Shown: piece after piece, positions 5,980 through 8,285 of the stretch
Layout of the letters: each line of letters opens with the position of its first letter
Position numbering within the stretch: the first letter of the stretch is position 1
Assembly (NCBI GenBank): GCA_031269205.1
Contig: JAISZM010000027.1
Coordinates: forward strand, 1 to 8,285
Direction: 5' to 3'
DNA from: Eubacteriales Family XIII. Incertae Sedis bacterium
GTDB taxonomy: Bacteria > Bacillota > Clostridia > Peptostreptococcales > Anaerovoracaceae
Length of the DNA stretch: 8,285 nt
Translations under genes and position numbers: made by a program
Notes under the pieces: model-generated
What the model was told of the DNA's origin: nothing
The model's database searches: none
The model's input: the letters and a program-made list of their open reading frames with translations, nothing else

Positions 5980-8285
5980 ATGAAACGGCATACGGAAAAA
6001 AAATACGAAGAGACGTGCTTTAGTGCGGTCTCGAAGAAGAGGATGGCGCTTGTGTTGGGCTCGCTTGGCCTGACCGCGGTGTTGTTCATGACGACTTTGT
6101 CCATCCCTCTGCCCACGCTGGCCACCGGCGAACCCGCGGGAGCGGAGACGCCCGCGGTGGAAGACGCGTCCGCGCCCGAAATAGAAGAGACTCCCGAAAA
6201 GACAGGCGAAGAACCCTCGCCGGAGAAGGAAACACCCTCAGATGAAACATCGCCGGATGAGGAAACCCCCGAGGAATCGCCGGATCAGAAGCAACCGGAA
6301 GAACCGGACGCGCAGGAGACTCCGACGGGAGCATCCGTATCCTCACCGAAATCGACCACCCCGGCGTCCGGCGATACCGCATCTGCCAAGAGCGGACTCC
6401 GCGGAGGCGTGTCGCTGAGGGATGGTGGTTCCTATGTCATCGACCTCAGCGTGGATCCGGGCGACCCGGATTTGGAGGATAACTACACTCAAGAAGGAGT
6501 CTCTGTGGAGGATGACGCAGGGGAATGGATACTGACATTCGATGGGGACGCGAGCGGTAACGAGTACATTCTAATGCAGTCCGAGACTACGGCACTCATT
6601 CAGTCTATCCGCGTGGGAAGCGCCGTAAGCGATATCAGGATTGTGCTTAACGGGATCAGCGTAACGTCCAACTCCTCAAATGACAATCCGGCGTTAGACC
6701 TGAGAGGAGGGAACGTAGATCTGGTTCTCTCTGCCGAAAATTATCTGAAAAGCGAGGGATCAAACGCGGCGTTACGCGTATCCCAAGACGCATCGGTCAC
6801 CATCACCGGAAACGGCGGCAAATTGGAGGCGATAGGCGGAAACGAGAGCGCGGGCATAGGCGGCGGTTCTTATGACACCGTGGGAGAGATCAACATCGGC
6901 GACGACGTCAACGACGTCGATGTCGCAGCGACTGGCGGCGATTATGGCGCGGGCATCGGCAGCGGCAACAATGGCGAAGGGGGTTCTATCAACATAGGCG
7001 GCGACGCTAGGGCTACGGTCAACGCCACGGGCGGATTGCACGGCGCGGGCATAGGCGGCGGCTATGGAGACAACGGGGGCGAGATAACTGTCGGCGGCAA
7101 CGCTGTGGTCGAAGCCTGGGGCATGGGCGGCGGCGCGGGCATAGGCGGCGGATATAATGTCAATGCCACAAATAACTATGCCTCTATCGAAATCAAAGAA
7201 GGGGCTAACGTCACGGCGACGGCGGATCGATCCAGTTCTGGTTCTAACGCGGGCGGCGGCGCGGGCATAGGCGGCGGATATCAGAGTATGATGGAGAGTA
7301 TCGTCGTCAGCGGCGACGCTGTGGTCGACGCGACCGGTTCAGGCGGCGGCTCGGGTGTAGGCTCAGGTAACAACGGTAATGTGAGCAGTATCCTCATCAG
7401 CGGCACGGCTAACGTCACCGCGACGGGCGCCACCAACCTGTATGGTGAAGGCGACGGCGCGGGCATAGGCGGCTTCGGCACCGCCGCCGCCACCGATAAA
7501 ACCGAGATCAGCATCACTGGCGGCACGGTAACTGCGAAGGGTTCAGGCATAGGCGCGGGCATAGGCTGTAATAACCTCGGCGTGGGCGCCTCCATCAAAA
7601 TCTCCGACGCCGTAGTCACCGCAACAGGCGGCTCTTCCACCGACTCAGGTGGCTCCGGAATCGGCGGCAGTAACCATGATATCGATATAGACTCCACGGC
7701 GAAGGTCAAGGCATACGCGTTGCTCCCGGAGAACGCTATATGGGCACCTGCGAGCCACACGGGCGATGGCTACTATGTCAACGCGTATTTTACCACAACG
7801 GATACGCAGAAATGGAACAACGCTCCGGCGCAGCTGGACATCTACGCGAACGGCGGCACCACCATGACCGATGATCTGACGCTGACGCTTCCGCCGCGCT
7901 ACGCCAGCTTCGCCTACACCACGGGCGCCACCGAAGGGCGGAACGACAGGATACTGGCGCACTCGCCCGAGTCATCCGTATACAAGGATCCACCTTCGCC
8001 GGTCACCGCAAACTACGTGGTAGTGCGTAAAGAGGGAGAGGGCACAAGTTCGCATATCCCCTCGGTGAGGGACTCTTCAAAGCTCAAAGTCGAGCTTGTG
8101 AAGGGTACCGCGGGCTTGCTTTCAGTCACGAATATCAGAAATGATAACGCCACTTTTGTGAACAAAGGGCAGTTCTTAGTGCCGAGCGAGGATGGCTTTT
8201 ACCAGCAAAACGGCTTCTTCTACCTCTGCTACTCCCTTCAGTCACTGACTGATAGTAATGGTATACTCATGTATCAAGAAGGGGA
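5980..8285 (+). CDS. Secreted or surface AGIGGG-repeat protein, 3' end outside window
   Basis: The frame is open from ATG 5980 to the window end, at least 768 codons. GAGGGA (5969-5974) is 5 bases before the start. Residues 1-48 are a long signal peptide: basic KKR at 19-21, a hydrophobic core about 22-44, and a likely cut after PTLA (48). Residues about 50-137 are an extracellular linker rich in Pro, Glu, Thr and Ser. Residues about 143-285 (with IRIVLNGISVTSN, NVDLVLSAENYLKSEG and ASVTITGNGGKLEA) resemble Cthe_2159-type carbohydrate-binding or beta-helix domains of Bacillota surface proteins. Residues about 291-565 hold roughly nine AGIGGG repeats. The rest (AYALLPENAIWAP, GYYVNAYFTTTD, later regions) is unassigned. 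No anchor is visible because the end is missing. By family it is probably an adhesin-like or glycan-binding protein. Codon use is less GC-biased than in the metabolic genes, which may reflect transfer or relaxed selection. Confidence 0.92.
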   Translation, partial: MKRHTEKKYEETCFSAVSKKRMALVLGSLGLTAVLFMTTLSIPLPTLATGEPAGAETPAVEDASAPEIEETPEKTGEEPSPEKETPSDETSPDEETPEESPDQKQPEEPDAQETPTGASVSSPKSTTPASGDTASAKSGLRGGVSLRDGGSYVIDLSVDPGDPDLEDNYTQEGVSVEDDAGEWILTFDGDASGNEYILMQSETTALIQSIRVGSAVSDIRIVLNGISVTSNSSNDNPALDLRGGNVDLVLSAENYLKSEGSNAALRVSQDASVTITGNGGKLEAIGGNESAGIGGGSYDTVGEINIGDDVNDVDVAATGGDYGAGIGSGNNGEGGSINIGGDARATVNATGGLHGAGIGGGYGDNGGEITVGGNAVVEAWGMGGGAGIGGGYNVNATNNYASIEIKEGANVTATADRSSSGSNAGGGAGIGGGYQSMMESIVVSGDAVVDATGSGGGSGVGSGNNGNVSSILISGTANVTATGATNLYGEGDGAGIGGFGTAAATDKTEISITGGTVTAKGSGIGAGIGCNNLGVGASIKISDAVVTATGGSSTDSGGSGIGGSNHDIDIDSTAKVKAYALLPENAIWAPASHTGDGYYVNAYFTTTDTQKWNNAPAQLDIYANGGTTMTDDLTLTLPPRYASFAYTTGATEGRNDRILAHSPESSVYKDPPSPVTANYVVVRKEGEGTSSHIPSVRDSSKLKVELVKGTAGLLSVTNIRNDNATFVNKGQFLVPSEDGFYQQNGFFYLCYSLQSLTDSNGILMYQEG
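5996..6003 (+). repeat. A8 homopolymer at codons 6-8 of the surface-protein gene
   Basis: Eight consecutive A lie in codons GAA AAA AAA. Gain of one A would bring in a TAG at 6021-6023; loss of one A would bring in a TGA at 6071-6073. Either change would stop the protein before the signal peptide is complete. Such a tract in a surface-protein gene is a candidate for on/off switching by strand slippage, though eight bases is near the lower limit for this. Confidence 0.5.
6850..7671 (+). repeat. Nine tandem AGIGGG-type protein repeats
   Basis: Copies of the motif, some degenerate, start at 6850, 6949, 7045, 7135, 7261, 7351 (SGVGSG), 7459, 7555 and about 7654 (SGIGGS). The spacing is 99, 96, 90, 126, 90, 108, 96 and 99 bases, or 30-42 residues. 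Between motifs each unit has short strands such as INIGGDARATVNATGG and ITVGGNAVVEAWG. This fits coils of a right-handed parallel beta-helix with a Gly-rich turn at a fixed place. The 17-base DNA string for AGIGG(G) is identical in four copies (6850, 7045, 7135, 7261), more than the protein alone needs, pointing to recent duplication or gene conversion. Confidence 0.85.
7126..7281 (+). repeat. Perfect 30-bp direct repeat, 126 bp apart and in frame
   Basis: Bases 7126-7155 and 7252-7281 are identical over 30 positions, encoding GGGAGIGGGY twice. The offset is 126 bases, exactly 42 codons. Recombination or slippage between the copies would delete or duplicate 42 residues without breaking the frame, changing the length of the repeat domain. 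Confidence 0.8.

Noticed and set aside
7281..7962. Minus-strand open frames of 159 and 105 codons
   Set aside because: They are antisense to the surface-protein frame, which is open throughout and has a signal peptide and periodic repeats. Their Pro/Ala/Val-rich products mirror the Gly/Ala-rich sense codons.

Overview
The window looks like a GC-rich (roughly 60% by eye) bacterial chromosome segment with every recognisable gene on the + strand. Shine-Dalgarno sites are strong, ATA isoleucine codons are frequent, and spacing is tight. An Fe-S-ligated PurF, an Rrf2-family regulator directly upstream of mnmA, and a secreted protein with AGIGGG repeats suggest an anaerobe, perhaps of the Bacillota (Clostridia-like) or Synergistota. 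The taxonomic call is weak and rests on gene content only.

Region 1 (1-2414) is nucleotide biosynthesis. It holds the C-terminal 333 codons of CTP synthase (pyrG), whose stop overlaps by one base the start of amidophosphoribosyltransferase (purF). A weak candidate terminator hairpin follows.

Region 2 (2415-4992) is a compact sulfur-related operon. A cysteine-free Rrf2-family regulator (CymR-like) is followed by mnmA (tRNA U34 2-thiolation) and larE (sulfur insertion for the nickel-pincer nucleotide cofactor); larE starts at the base after the mnmA stop. A near-consensus promoter (TTGAAA-17-TATGAT) precedes the regulator. Just upstream of it lies a set of related 10-bp motifs spaced 22, 22 and 11 bp apart, a candidate operator array on one face of the helix. 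IscS, the usual sulfur donor, and larA/B/C are not in the window.

Region 3 (4993-5693) has a very GC-rich imperfect tandem repeat of about 30 bp, then an unrecognised 195-residue protein with one N-terminal membrane segment, an acidic Ser/Thr/Asp linker and a small C-terminal domain.

Region 4 (5694-8285) begins with an AT-rich stretch and a leader that can fold: an 11-bp perfect hairpin inside a 6-bp outer stem, then a 7-bp hairpin that covers a good ribosome binding site. That site serves a previously unlisted 41-codon reading frame (5844-5969), which ends just before a long open frame (5980 to the window end, at least 768 codons). The long frame encodes a secreted or surface protein with a signal peptide, an acidic Pro/Glu/Thr linker, a region resembling Cthe_2159-type carbohydrate-binding/beta-helix domains, and about nine AGIGGG repeats of 30-42 residues. 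It carries an A8 tract at codons 6-8 and an in-frame perfect 30-bp direct repeat, both plausible sources of variation. The leader, small frame and surface protein together are the least explained part of the window.
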